Origin: Bryobacterales bacterium
GTDB lineage: Bacteria; Acidobacteriota; Terriglobia; Bryobacterales; Bryobacteraceae
Direction: 5' to 3'
Length of the DNA: 64,000 bases
Assembly (NCBI GenBank): GCA_016713735.1
Contig: JADJOP010000043.1
Location: forward strand, 359,849-423,848
The translations under genes were made by a program, and so were the position numbers. This document shows positions 27,399-36,270 of the stretch, piece after piece (positions within the stretch are counted from its first letter, which is position 1; each line of letters starts with the position of its first letter). The notes under the pieces were generated by a model. The model was not told the origin of the DNA. It did not search any database and saw only the letters and a program-made list of their open reading frames with translations.

Positions 27399-27639
27399 TG
27401 CCGCCTCCATCCTGATAGTCCTCGATTGGTTCGACGGAAGTCAAGGCGGGCGGGTTTCGCGAAGTTGGCCGGCGGGCGGGGATCGCGGCGGTGGGGTGCG
27501 GGTTTCGCGACGGTGGCGGGGTCGGCCTAGGGCGGCGGGGAAGATGGCGCTGGGTGTGGACGGGGCGGCTTGGCGGGCGGTGGAGCGGACGGCGCCGGGC
27601 GGCGCTTGGGGGCGACGGCGGGCTGGTACCTTAGCAGGT

Positions 27640-29016
27640 ATGCGGACCAGTTCCTCTTATGGCGGCGCGCGGCTGGTGGCGGGCGCGCTGGCGTTGTTGA
27701 TGGCGGCGGGCGGGGCGGCGCGAGGGCAGTCGATTGCCGTGAAGTCGCACACGCTGGAGAACGGCATGAAGGTGATCGTGCACGAGGATCACGACCTGCC
27801 GAATGTCGCCTTGTACTTCTTCTTTCAGATCGGCTCGCGCAATGAGCGGCCGGGGACGACGGGGCTGAGCCACTTCTTCGAGCACATGATGTTCAACGGA
27901 GCGAAGAAGTATGGGCCGAAGCAGTTTGACATCCAGATGGAGAAAGCGGGCGGGGCGAATAACGCCTACACGACGCAGGATGTGACGGTCTACACGGACT
28001 GGTTTGCCAAAGGGGCGATCGAACTGATGTTCGATATGGAGGCCGACCGCATCCGCGACCTGGCGATTGAGCAGAAGATTGTCGACAGCGAGCGGGGCGT
28101 TGTGTATAGCGAGCGGCGGCTGCGGGTGGACAACTCGAACTTCGGGGCGTTGAACGAGCAGGTGAATGCGGCGGCGTTCACGGCGCATCCCTATGGGTGG
28201 CCGGTGATCGGCTGGCCGTCGGACATTGAGGGTTGGACGCTGGAGGATTTGAAGGCGCACTTTCGCATGGGCTATGCGCCGAACAACTGCGTAACGGTGA
28301 TCACGGGGGCGGTGACGGAGGCCGAGGCGATGGCGCTGGTGAAGAAGTACCTGGCGCCGATTCCGCGGCAGGAGCCGCCGCCGGTGGTGCGGACGGTGGA
28401 GCCGGAGCAGAAGGGCGAGCGGCGCGTGACGGTGGAGAAGGCGGCGCAGGCGCCGTTGTGGATGGCGAGCTACCACACGGTGCGGTCGCGCGATGCCGAG
28501 TATTGGCCGCTGGAGGCGCTGGGGCGGGTGTTGTCGTCGGGGCGGAGTTCGCGGCTGCACCAGAGGTTGGTGGAGAAGGAGCAACTGGCGCTGAGTGTGC
28601 GGGCGGGGACGGGGGAGTCGCTCGATCCGGGGACATTTGATGTGACGATGCAACTGCGGCCGGGGGCGGATGTGGCCAAGGCCGAGGCGGTGTTGGATGA
28701 AGAGCTGGCGCGGGTGGCGACAGCGGGCGTGGAGGAGCGGGAGTTGGAGAAGGCGCGCAACCAGATGCGGACGGAGCTGTTCCGCGAGTTGTCGACGATT
28801 GCGGGGAAGGCGAATCTGCTGGGGCGGTGGGAGGTGTTCTTTGGCGGGCATGAGAAGCTGGCCGGGGCCGATGGCATTTTGCAGGGCATCACGGCCGGGC
28901 AGGTGAAGGCGGTGGCGGCGAAGTATGTGAAGAAGGCGAACCGGACGGTGGGAGTGCTGGTGCCGGTGGCGGCGCAGGCGAAAACAGCGGCTGCGAAGAA
29001 GGAAGGTGGGCGATGA
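27640..29016 (+). CDS. M16 zinc peptidase, catalytic member
   Basis: A 458-aa secreted M16 (insulinase-family) peptidase. The start at ATG 27640 gives a signal peptide ending ARGQ; the frame is open upstream but the sequence there is not protein-like. The inverted zinc motif H-x-x-E-H is present as HFFEH (His78, Glu81, His82), with the distal Glu expected in the region ERGVVYSERR. It is followed with a 4-nt overlap by a second M16 gene that lacks this motif, the typical catalytic/non-catalytic pair of bacterial periplasmic M16 peptidases. Confidence 0.9.
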   Translation: MRTSSSYGGARLVAGALALLMAAGGAARGQSIAVKSHTLENGMKVIVHEDHDLPNVALYFFFQIGSRNERPGTTGLSHFFEHMMFNGAKKYGPKQFDIQMEKAGGANNAYTTQDVTVYTDWFAKGAIELMFDMEADRIRDLAIEQKIVDSERGVVYSERRLRVDNSNFGALNEQVNAAAFTAHPYGWPVIGWPSDIEGWTLEDLKAHFRMGYAPNNCVTVITGAVTEAEAMALVKKYLAPIPRQEPPPVVRTVEPEQKGERRVTVEKAAQAPLWMASYHTVRSRDAEYWPLEALGRVLSSGRSSRLHQRLVEKEQLALSVRAGTGESLDPGTFDVTMQLRPGADVAKAEAVLDEELARVATAGVEERELEKARNQMRTELFRELSTIAGKANLLGRWEVFFGGHEKLAGADGILQGITAGQVKAVAAKYVKKANRTVGVLVPVAAQAKTAAAKKEGGR

Positions 29017-30413
29017 AGCTCCGGGCAATGACGCTCTCGATGATTGGGCTGCTGCTTGGCGGCTCCGCCTGGGGGCAGGTGAAGCTGCCGCCGTTCACGA
29101 CGCAGACGCTGCCGAACGGCGTGACGGTGGTGTTGTGCGAGAAGAAGGATGTGCCGATGCTGGCCGTGCGGGTGATGGCGCGCGGCGGGGAGGAGGCCGA
29201 TCCGCGGGGGCAGGCCGGGATGGGCGGGTTGATGATGGAGCTGATGCAGCGCGGCACGACGTCGCGCACGGCCGAGCAGTTTGCGGCGGAGTTGGATTTC
29301 CTGGGGGCGAGTGTGCGGGCGCAGAGCGGGGCGCAGTCGTTTTCGCTCGGCGTGGACACGCTGGCGGCGCATGCGCCGAAGGCGGTGGAACTGCTGGCCG
29401 ATGCGGCGGTGCGTCCGGCGTTTGCCGAGGCGGAGTTTCAACGGGCGCTGGCGCAGCGGATCGACGGAGCCAAGGCGGCCAAGGACAATCCGCAGGCGGC
29501 GATCGGGCGGTATTTCGCTTCGTTCTTCTATGGGGCGTCGCATCCCTATGGGCGCGTGGAGGATGAGCTGACGCTGAAGGGCCTGACGCGCGACGGTGTG
29601 GCGGCGCATCACGCGAAGCTGTTTACGGGGAAGAATCTCACCGTGATCGTTGTCGGCGATTTCACAACGGCGGCGATGACGAAGATGTTGACGGAGGCGT
29701 TTGGCGGGCTGGCGGCGGGGGCGGAGTATGTGTGGCCCTCAGGGGCGGCGCTGCCGAAGCGCGATTCGGCGCGGCTGCTGCTGGTGGACAAGCCCGATGC
29801 GACGCAGACCTACTTTTCGATCGCGCAGCCGGGCATCACGCGCACGCATCCTGACCGGGTGGCGCTGGAGATTGTGAACACGCTGTTTGGCGGGCGGTTC
29901 ACCTCGATGTTGAACGATGAGCTGCGCGTCAACACGGGGCTGACCTATGGGGCGCGGTCGGGCGTGGACGAGGAGCGGTTGACGGGGGCGATTGAGATTT
30001 CGACGTTCACCAAGACGGAGACGACGGTGGAGGCGATGGACCTGGCGCTGACGGTGTTGCGGCGGCTGCGCGACAAGGGCGTGGACGCGGAGATGCTCGC
30101 CAGCGCGAAGGCGTATACGAAGGGCATGTATCCGACGCAGGCGCTGGAGACGCACGGGCAGATTGCGGCGGTGCTGGCCGATCTGCGGCTGTTCGGATTG
30201 AACAAGGGCGAGATTGACGATTACTTCTCGCGGATCGATGCGCTGACAGTGGAGCGGGTGAACCAAGTGGCGCGGCAGTATTACCGCGAGGAAAACCTGC
30301 AATTCTGCCTCGTGGGCGCGGCGGCGAAGATCCGCGAGAAGGTGGCGAAGTATGCGCCGAAGATGAAGGTGATGGCCGTCGCCGAGCCGGGCTTCAACGT
30401 GCCGGAGTTTTGA
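29013..30413 (+). CDS. M16 peptidase-like partner without the zinc motif
   Basis: A 466-aa secreted M16-family protein; the signal peptide ends SAWGQ. The place of H-x-x-E-H reads MGGLMMELM, so both zinc-binding His residues are missing. The C-terminal substrate-binding segment with Arg/Tyr (NTGLTYGARSGVDEE) is retained. In known heterodimeric M16 enzymes one subunit supplies the zinc site and the other this Arg/Tyr pair, so it should pair with the preceding gene product. The start overlaps the upstream stop (ATGA at 29013). Confidence 0.85.
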   Translation: MKLRAMTLSMIGLLLGGSAWGQVKLPPFTTQTLPNGVTVVLCEKKDVPMLAVRVMARGGEEADPRGQAGMGGLMMELMQRGTTSRTAEQFAAELDFLGASVRAQSGAQSFSLGVDTLAAHAPKAVELLADAAVRPAFAEAEFQRALAQRIDGAKAAKDNPQAAIGRYFASFFYGASHPYGRVEDELTLKGLTRDGVAAHHAKLFTGKNLTVIVVGDFTTAAMTKMLTEAFGGLAAGAEYVWPSGAALPKRDSARLLLVDKPDATQTYFSIAQPGITRTHPDRVALEIVNTLFGGRFTSMLNDELRVNTGLTYGARSGVDEERLTGAIEISTFTKTETTVEAMDLALTVLRRLRDKGVDAEMLASAKAYTKGMYPTQALETHGQIAAVLADLRLFGLNKGEIDDYFSRIDALTVERVNQVARQYYREENLQFCLVGAAAKIREKVAKYAPKMKVMAVAEPGFNVPEF

Positions 30414-31200
30414 AGGCGGGCTCGTAGACGGAGTCGATCTGGAATTCGGTGACGCCCCAGGTGAGCAGGCGGCGGATGTCGGCTGAGCCTTGTTCGAGAG
30501 ACACGCGCATGTCGCTGCCGTAGTGGAAGGTGTTGACGCTGGGGACGACGGGGACGTTGTGGCGGCGGGCGAAGTCGACCTGTTCGCGGGTCAGGGTCTT
30601 GCCCCATTCAAAGAGGAAGTAGAGCTGGCCGGCAAAACCGCTGAGGGCGACGGCTTCCTTGAGCTGGGCGAAGTTGACGGCGACGCGGGCTTTGGTGTGG
30701 AAGTGGCGGCGCGAGGAGTCGAGGCCGATGACGTAGGTGGAGGCGAGGAGGCCGGTGCGGCGCAGTTCGTCTTCGATCTCCTGGTAGAAGGCGGTGGAGT
30801 GTTCGGGCTCCTTGATGTCGAGCATGAGGCGGAGGCGGCCTTTGCAGGCGTCGGCGAGTTCGCGGAAGGTAAGCGGGGCGGTGCCGCCGGGGTTGGCGCG
30901 GAGGGCCTTCACTTCGGCGAGGGTCATGTCCTGGACGCGGCGGGGGTCGCCGTAGAAGCGCTGAAAGGTGGGGTCGTGCTGGGTGATGATTTTGCCGTCT
31001 TTGGTTTCGCGGATGTCGGATTCGATCATCCAGTAGCCGTTGGCGATGGCGGCTTCGAGCGAGGCGGGGCTGTTCTCGGAGTAGCGGGCATCGACGACGC
31101 CGCCGCGGTGGGCGATCCATTGGATGCCGGGAGGCGGAGCGGCCGAGAGTGGGGTGGTGAGGGCGACGGTGAGGCAGAGGGCGAACGTGAGGATGCGCAT
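30394..31200 (-). CDS. Secreted glycerophosphodiester phosphodiesterase
   Basis: A 268-aa periplasmic GDPD-family enzyme that would cleave glycerophosphodiesters to glycerol-3-phosphate and an alcohol. The signal peptide is residues about 1-20 (ending PLSA). Family landmarks are IAHRGG (His31), ENSPASLEAAI, SDIRETKDGKIITQHDPTF with the catalytic Glu/Asp-His set, and MLDIKEP. It is convergent with the M16 pair, overlapping by 20 nt. Some homologues release sugars or lipids other than glycerol, so the exact substrate is open. Confidence 0.85.
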   Translation of the reverse strand: MRILTFALCLTVALTTPLSAAPPPGIQWIAHRGGVVDARYSENSPASLEAAIANGYWMIESDIRETKDGKIITQHDPTFQRFYGDPRRVQDMTLAEVKALRANPGGTAPLTFRELADACKGRLRLMLDIKEPEHSTAFYQEIEDELRRTGLLASTYVIGLDSSRRHFHTKARVAVNFAQLKEAVALSGFAGQLYFLFEWGKTLTREQVDFARRHNVPVVPSVNTFHYGSDMRVSLEQGSADIRRLLTWGVTEFQIDSVYEPAFKTPAR

Positions 31201-31239
31201 GGTTCCGCAATCGAGGATATGACGATTGCGGGTGGGGAG

Positions 31240-31617
31240 CTAGGGTTTTGCGGGTGGCTGAGCGGCGGGTGTGGTGGCGGGGGAATCCGTGGTTGCCGCG
31301 GCGGCGCGCGCTTCCTGCTGGGCGACGCCTTGTTGCATGAGCGAGGCCAGGCCGAGGCAGCCCTGGCTGGCCATCATGCGGGCCAGCGACTCTTCGGCCA
31401 TCTCCATCATCGACTCGCTCGATTTGTCTTCGCCGGTGCCCATCCAGCCGCCGTCGCCGGCCTGGCGGGCGTGGCGCAGGAGTTGGGCCACGAGGAGGCC
31501 CTCGAAGTCGGTGGCGGCCTGCTTGAGGCGGCGGTGATCGGGCGCGGAGGCAGCGCTGGTGGCGGCGGCGGCTTCGGATGCGGCGGGCGCGGCGGAGACG
31601 GCCGAGAGGATGTCCAT
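31240..31617 (-). CDS. flgJ: Rod-binding protein (FlgJ N-terminal domain only)
   Basis: A 125-aa protein matching the rod-binding half of FlgJ: AATDFEGLLVAQLLRHAR and MMEMAEESLARMMASQGCLG. The C-terminal muramidase domain of proteobacterial FlgJ is absent, so wall opening for the rod must be done by another enzyme. The ends are Ala/Pro/Thr-rich and probably disordered. It follows flgI by 9 nt in the ring/rod arm. Confidence 0.8.
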   Translation of the reverse strand: MDILSAVSAAPAASEAAAATSAASAPDHRRLKQAATDFEGLLVAQLLRHARQAGDGGWMGTGEDKSSESMMEMAEESLARMMASQGCLGLASLMQQGVAQQEARAAAATTDSPATTPAAQPPAKP

Positions 31618-31626
31618 GAGTGCTCC

Positions 31627-32748
31627 TTAGATGACTTCCAGTTCGGCGTCGAGCGCGCCGGCGGCTTGCAGGTTTTGCAGGATGGCGATGACGTCGCGCG
31701 GCGTGGAGCCGATGGTCATCAGGGCGCGCACGAGGTCTTCGACCGAAGCGCCTTCTTTGAGGTTGATGTTGCGGGCCTTTTCTTCTTTCACGCCGACGCC
31801 GATTTTCGGGACGACGGTGGTTTCGCCGGTGGAGAGCGGTGCTGGTTGTGAGACGTCGTAGCTGGTCTCCACTTCCACGGTGAGGTTGCCGTGGAGGATC
31901 GAGACGGGCGAGATGCGGACCTCTTTCCCCATGACGATGGTGCCGGTGCGTTCATTGACGACGATCTTGGCGGCGCGGTCGACTTCAAGCGAGAGGTTTT
32001 CGATGAGCGAGTAGAACTCCACCTGGCGCTCGCTGAACTCAGGCGGGATGTTCACGGTGACGAGCCCCGAGTTGAGGGGCTTGGCCACCGGGCGGCCCGG
32101 CTCGGCGAACGATTTGTTGATGAGCAGGCTGACTCGGGCGGCGTTGGTGAAGTCGCTGTGCTTCAGTTGCAGGCGCAGCTCGGAGGCGCTGAGCACCGAA
32201 GGCGGGGCGGCTTCGACGATGGCCCCGCTGGGGACGCGTCCTGTCGTGGGGTGGTTGACGGTCTGAGCGTTGCCGCCGCCGCCGGAGGCGACAAAGCCGC
32301 CCGTGACCACGGGGCCTTGGGCGACGGCGAAGACCTGGCCGTTGGCGGCCTTCAGCGGCGTGAGGAGCAGCAGGCCGCCCTGGAGGTTGTTGGAGTCGCC
32401 CATGGCGGCGACGGTGGCGTCGAGCCGAACGCCGGGCTGCGCGAAGGGAGGCAGCGTGGCCGTGACCATGACGGCGGCCGTGTTCTTGGCCTGCAGCGCC
32501 GTGGGGGCGACGGTGACGCCCATCCGTTCGAGCATGTTGCTGAGCGATTGGGCGCTGAAGACGGTTTGCCGCTTGTCACCGGTGCCGGCCAGACCGACGA
32601 CGAGGCCGTAGCCGATGAGCTGGTTGTCGCGCACGCCTTCGAGCGAGACGAGTTCCTTGAGGCGCGAGAGTTTGCGCGCGGGCTGGGCTTCGGCGGCGAG
32701 GGCGGCCTGCGCGGCGAGCAGGGAGAAGAAGATGAAGCGGCGTGTCAC
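31627..32748 (-). CDS. flgI: Flagellar P-ring protein FlgI
   Basis: A 373-aa periplasmic P-ring subunit that surrounds the rod at the peptidoglycan layer. The signal peptide is MTRRFIFFSLLAAQAALAAE. Conserved FlgI segments follow: LKELVSLEGVRDNQLIGYGL, VVGLAGTGDKRQTVF, and AKIVVNERTGTIVMGKEVRI near the C-terminus. Length and motifs are typical. It lies 24 nt downstream of flgH. Confidence 0.95.
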   Translation of the reverse strand: MTRRFIFFSLLAAQAALAAEAQPARKLSRLKELVSLEGVRDNQLIGYGLVVGLAGTGDKRQTVFSAQSLSNMLERMGVTVAPTALQAKNTAAVMVTATLPPFAQPGVRLDATVAAMGDSNNLQGGLLLLTPLKAANGQVFAVAQGPVVTGGFVASGGGGNAQTVNHPTTGRVPSGAIVEAAPPSVLSASELRLQLKHSDFTNAARVSLLINKSFAEPGRPVAKPLNSGLVTVNIPPEFSERQVEFYSLIENLSLEVDRAAKIVVNERTGTIVMGKEVRISPVSILHGNLTVEVETSYDVSQPAPLSTGETTVVPKIGVGVKEEKARNINLKEGASVEDLVRALMTIGSTPRDVIAILQNLQAAGALDAELEVI

Positions 32749-32772
32749 GTTGCGGTGGCTCCTTGAGGATCG

Positions 32773-33495
32773 TCAGAACGGCAGCAGGCCGAGCAGAAAG
32801 CGGTAGAGAAAGTTCGGGCGGCGGATGGCGTCGTTGACGAGGCCCTTGCCCTGGACGTGGACTTCGAGGTTGGCGAGGCGATCCGAGCGGATCTGGTTGG
32901 AGGCCGACAGATCCATGACGCGGGCGATGCCGCGCACGGTGACCACCTGGCGCTCGGAATTGATGACGATCTCCTTGGTGCCGGCGAGCACGAGGTAGCC
33001 GTTGGGCAGGACGTGCGTGATGCGGGCCGAGAGGGTGGTGTTGAGTTCGGTGGCCCGCGAGGTTTCTCCGGAGCCATCGAGTTTCGATTCGCCGCCGAGG
33101 TTGGCGAGGTTGGCCAGCGGGCCGACGCGGGCCGTGCCGAGGGCGGCGGTGATGGAGTTCGAGGCGCTCGATTTGCGGGCCGAGGAGCTGGAGCCGCGGG
33201 CCACGGCCGAGGCGCGGTCGCTGACGACGATGGTGACCAGATCGTTGACCTGGGTGGCGCGGGGATCGCGGGCGAGGTCGCCGAGGCGTCCTCCGGCCAT
33301 GTAGAGCGAGCCGGCGCTCTGGGCGGGCGTGGGGTCGGCGCGCAGGGCTTCGTCGATGTATTGCTCGAGCGGTGAACGCGTCTTGGTTTCGGCCTGGATG
33401 GACGCGGGGAAGAGGAGCGCGGCCAGAGCGGCGAGCAGCGCGAGCGCGGGGAAACGGAGAGCCGCGAGAGCAGCGCTAATCCAGTGGTGTTTCAT
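32773..33495 (-). CDS. flgH: Flagellar L-ring protein FlgH without a lipobox
   Basis: A 240-aa L-ring subunit. The start is ATG 33495 after AAGGAAGG. The family core is clear: GSLYMAGGRLGDLARDPRA, VNDLVTIVVSDRASAVA, GSGETSRATELNTTLSARI, VLPNGYLVLAGTKEI and LEVHVQGKGLVNDAIRRPNF. Proteobacterial FlgH is a lipoprotein, but this leader has no Cys at all and ends PASIQAETK, a signal-peptidase-I type site. The ring must be seated in the outer membrane without the lipid anchor. It overlaps flgA by 20 nt. Confidence 0.9.
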   Translation of the reverse strand: MKHHWISAALAALRFPALALLAALAALLFPASIQAETKTRSPLEQYIDEALRADPTPAQSAGSLYMAGGRLGDLARDPRATQVNDLVTIVVSDRASAVARGSSSSARKSSASNSITAALGTARVGPLANLANLGGESKLDGSGETSRATELNTTLSARITHVLPNGYLVLAGTKEIVINSERQVVTVRGIARVMDLSASNQIRSDRLANLEVHVQGKGLVNDAIRRPNFLYRFLLGLLPF

Positions 33496-34516
33496 TGGTT
33501 CCTTCCTTGGCCAGCACTGGCGCCGCCTCTGGCTGCGGGTGAGAGGCGGCGGCGGGCACGAGCAGTTCGACGGCGCCGGGCGCGGTGACGCGGGCGCGCA
33601 GGGCATGGCGCGAGCCCTCGACGCGGATGGTGACGGTTTCGCCCACCGCGCCGCCGCTTTGGCTGGTGGCCTTGAGGCGCAGCGCGGCCTGGCCGCAGCG
33701 GACCAGAAGGCTCACCTCCTGGCGCGGCTTCACGTCCTGGCGGGGATGAAAGAGCGGCTCCTGGACGGGCGTGCCGGCGGCGAGCCTGCGCCGCGCCGTG
33801 CGGCCGAGAAAGGCAGCCGGGCCAGCCGTGGGGCCGGCGGTGGCGGAAGCGGAGACAAACGGATAGCCGCGCACGGTGGCCGTGCGCAGGCAGGCGGCGG
33901 TGAGTTCATCGCCCATTTCGAGGGCGCAGCTGAGCTCCATCTGGGTCAGGTCGGCCTCGATCCGCGCCCGGACCCAAATGGGGAAGCGGAGGGGCCGGGC
34001 GGGGTCCGAACCATGCAGGATGTAGCCGTTGAGCTGGACAAGGCCGCTGCGCGGGTTGGGGCGGGCGGCGCGCAGGTTGGCCGGGGGGAAGTGGATGGCG
34101 CCGGCGGGCACGGAGCCGCGGGGCAGTTCGTCGATGTCGATGTCGGGCTGCGCGGCGAGGCCGCTGAAGGCCTGCTCGAGAGCGGCGCGCACGGCCCGCG
34201 GCGTGAGCGGGCGCGATTCGCCGATGACGCAGAGTTCGAAGGGTTCCCCGGCCAGGCGCGGGCGCGTGCCGGCCCATTCGCGAAACAGAAGCGTGCGGCG
34301 CACACCGGGACGCGGCGCAAAGCCGACGCTGCGCGTGGCGTCGTCGAGGGCGGCGGCGGGCAGAGCCGGGGCGAGATCGGTGAGCATGATGCGGTCGCCG
34401 GCGACGGGCAGGCAGTCCGCCGCGGCGGGCAGCGTGGGGGCGGTGAGCAGGGCCGCGGCGACGGCGGCCAGCCACGACTTAGCGGGTGAGGTTGTTGACC
34501 TGTTGGTACATCTCAT
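33476..34516 (-). CDS. flgA: P-ring chaperone FlgA (long form)
   Basis: A 346-aa exported protein with the SAF/FlgA C-terminal domain (RRRLAAGTPVQEPLF, RQEVSLLVRCGQAALRLKA, GAVGETVTIRVEGSRHALRA). FlgA assists FlgI polymerisation in the periplasm. At 346 aa it is longer than the 220-aa enteric form; the extra N-terminal region matches the long FlgA of other phyla. The start at ATG 34516 gives a signal peptide (AKSWLAAVAAALLTAPTLPA) and overlaps the flgG stop by 38 nt; an ATG at 34555 is also possible. Confidence 0.85.
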   Translation of the reverse strand: MRCTNRSTTSPAKSWLAAVAAALLTAPTLPAAADCLPVAGDRIMLTDLAPALPAAALDDATRSVGFAPRPGVRRTLLFREWAGTRPRLAGEPFELCVIGESRPLTPRAVRAALEQAFSGLAAQPDIDIDELPRGSVPAGAIHFPPANLRAARPNPRSGLVQLNGYILHGSDPARPLRFPIWVRARIEADLTQMELSCALEMGDELTAACLRTATVRGYPFVSASATAGPTAGPAAFLGRTARRRLAAGTPVQEPLFHPRQDVKPRQEVSLLVRCGQAALRLKATSQSGGAVGETVTIRVEGSRHALRARVTAPGAVELLVPAAASHPQPEAAPVLAKEGTNETPLD

Positions 34517-35270
34517 CGGCGGCTCGTACGACCTTGCTGTTGGCCTCATAGGCACGCTGGCTCATGATGAGGTTGATGAACTCCTCGACGACGCTGACGT
34601 TGGAGGCCTCGACGTAGCCCTGCTGCAGGCTGCCCAGGCCCTCCTGGCCGCCGGGGTTGCCGACGGTCGGCTCGCCGCTGGCGTCGGTGGGCGCGAAGAG
34701 ATTGCGGCCCAGGCTGTTCAGCCCGGCCGGGTTGGTGAAGTTGGCGAGCTGAATCTGGCCGGCGAGTTGCGCGGCGGCCTGGCCGGGCAGGACGTAGCTC
34801 ACCGAGCCGTCGGGAGCGATGGAGACCGACTGCGCCTCGGGCGGCAGCGTGATCTGCGGCTCCAGCGGATCGCCGTCGGCGGTGACCATGATGCCGTCGC
34901 GGTCGACATGGAAGTTGCCGGCGCGCGAGTAGGCGAGCTCACCGGTGGGCCGCCGGATCTGGAAGAAGCCGCGCCCCTGGATGACGACGTCGAGCGGATT
35001 TTCAGTGGCCTGGAAGCTGCCCTGGGTGAAGATGATCTCGTTTGAGGAGGGGCGCGTGCCGAGACCGAGCTGGAGGCCGGTGGGGACGACGGTCTGCGTG
35101 CCGGCGGCGGCGCCCGGCTGGACGAGGCTCTGGTAGAGGAGGTCTTGAAACTGGGTCCGCCGCATCTTGAAGCCCACCGTGTTGGCGTTGGCCAGGTTGT
35201 GGGCGATGTTGTCGACATTCATTTGCTGCGCGTTCATGCCGCTGCCGGCGCTGAAGAGGGCTCGAATCAT
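34479..35270 (-). CDS. flgG: Flagellar distal rod protein FlgG
   Basis: A 263-aa rod protein. The start MIRALFSAGSGMNAQQMNVD carries the rod/hook N-terminal heptad region, with IAHNLANANTVGFK. The C-terminus LIMSQRAYEANSKVVRAADE is the matching coiled-coil half. Length and motifs fit FlgG. It is preceded by flgF (34 nt gap). Confidence 0.95.
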   Translation of the reverse strand: MIRALFSAGSGMNAQQMNVDNIAHNLANANTVGFKMRRTQFQDLLYQSLVQPGAAAGTQTVVPTGLQLGLGTRPSSNEIIFTQGSFQATENPLDVVIQGRGFFQIRRPTGELAYSRAGNFHVDRDGIMVTADGDPLEPQITLPPEAQSVSIAPDGSVSYVLPGQAAAQLAGQIQLANFTNPAGLNSLGRNLFAPTDASGEPTVGNPGGQEGLGSLQQGYVEASNVSVVEEFINLIMSQRAYEANSKVVRAADEMYQQVNNLTR

Positions 35271-35304
35271 GCTGTAGTCCTTGCACGCTTGCGGGCGTCT
35301 GCCT

Positions 35305-36042
35305 CTAGCTGCCGACGCGCGCGATCTCGTCGGCGCGGCGGCCCATTTCGCCGCCGATCTGAATGGCCTTTTGCAGCGACTCAAACTGGCGCAGGACTTC
35401 AATTAAACGCACCGAGCTTTCCGGCCCGGCGACGTTGGCCCCTTCGAGGTGGCCCTGCAGGACGCCGGTCTTCGTGGCCGGCTGGGCGGCGTTGGGGTCA
35501 TTGAGTTGGAAGTAGGTGCCGTGGTGCTTCTTCAGCGCCTGGTTGCCGTTGACCTCCTGGATCTGGAGGGTGGCCACCGTTTCGCCGCGCTGCGTGATCG
35601 TGCCGTCACGGCCAATCGTGAAGGGCACGTTGGGCTGGAGCGTGATGGGCTGGCCGTCCGTGCTCAGGACTTCGTAGCCGTCGGCGGTGGTGAGCGTCGC
35701 GTTGGCGTTGACGCGGAAGCCTCCGGCGCGCGTGAGCAGATCGCCCGCCGGGCCGCGTACGCGGAAGTAGCCGGGGCCGTCGAGGGCCAGATGCGACGGG
35801 TCGCCGGTGGCCTGCAACGTGCCGGGGGAGAAATCGGTCCAGTTGTCCTGAATGAGCGGCGACTGGCGCGGCGTGCCCTCGACGCTGGGATCGATGACGT
35901 CGAAGGCGCTGTATAAGGTGTAGGCTTCGCGGTCGGCCTTGTAGCCGGCCGTGGCCTGATTGGCGATGTTGTTGGCCAGCAGGTCGAGCGATTCCATGCG
36001 TGCCCGCATGCCGCTGGCGGCTGCCGTGAGAATTCCGTCCAT
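35305..36042 (-). CDS. flgF: Flagellar proximal rod protein FlgF
   Basis: A 245-aa rod protein starting MDGILTAAASGMRARMESLD after AGGAG, with LLANNIANQATAGYK (the rod-family signature) and a C-terminal helix VRLIEVLRQFESLQKAIQ. It is shorter and more divergent than FlgG and lies first in the minus arm, the usual place of flgF. Its leader contains the perfect inverted repeat at 36079-36109. Confidence 0.9.
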   Translation of the reverse strand: MDGILTAAASGMRARMESLDLLANNIANQATAGYKADREAYTLYSAFDVIDPSVEGTPRQSPLIQDNWTDFSPGTLQATGDPSHLALDGPGYFRVRGPAGDLLTRAGGFRVNANATLTTADGYEVLSTDGQPITLQPNVPFTIGRDGTITQRGETVATLQIQEVNGNQALKKHHGTYFQLNDPNAAQPATKTGVLQGHLEGANVAGPESSVRLIEVLRQFESLQKAIQIGGEMGRRADEIARVGS

Positions 36043-36078
36043 GGCGACTCCTGGAGGGATGGGTGCACGAATAGGGCC

Positions 36079-36109
36079 AATGGGGGCGGGGAGAAGAGGC
36101 GCCCCCATT
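36079..36109. promoter_or_regulatory. Perfect 10-bp inverted repeat between the divergent flagellar arms
   Basis: Arms AATGGGGGCG and CGCCCCCATT are perfect, with an 11-nt spacer, 37 nt upstream of flgF. It could be an operator for a flagellar regulator or a hairpin in the flgF leader. I found no convincing sigma-28 or sigma-54 promoter in the 36043-36270 gap. Confidence 0.5.
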
Positions 36110-36270
36110 TCCTTAGGGTTGGCGAGAGGGGCGGGGGCGAGGAGGGGAAGCGGGCGGCGCCAGGAGTATGGCGTTTCGTGGCTCGTGACGAGATTCTGGC
36201 CGTGCCGCCCCGCATAACCTCCTCATTTCGTTCAACCGCGCAGTGGGCTATCGATTGCGAATGAGAAACC

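Noticed and set aside
31240..31617. Truncated FlgJ as a damaged gene
   Set aside because: Single-domain rod-binding proteins are normal outside proteobacteria, and the frame is intact and tightly packed in the operon.
36043..36270. Sigma-28 or sigma-54 promoter between the flagellar arms
   Set aside because: No TAAA-N15-GCCGATAA-like or TGGCAC-N5-TTGC-like match with correct spacing was found.
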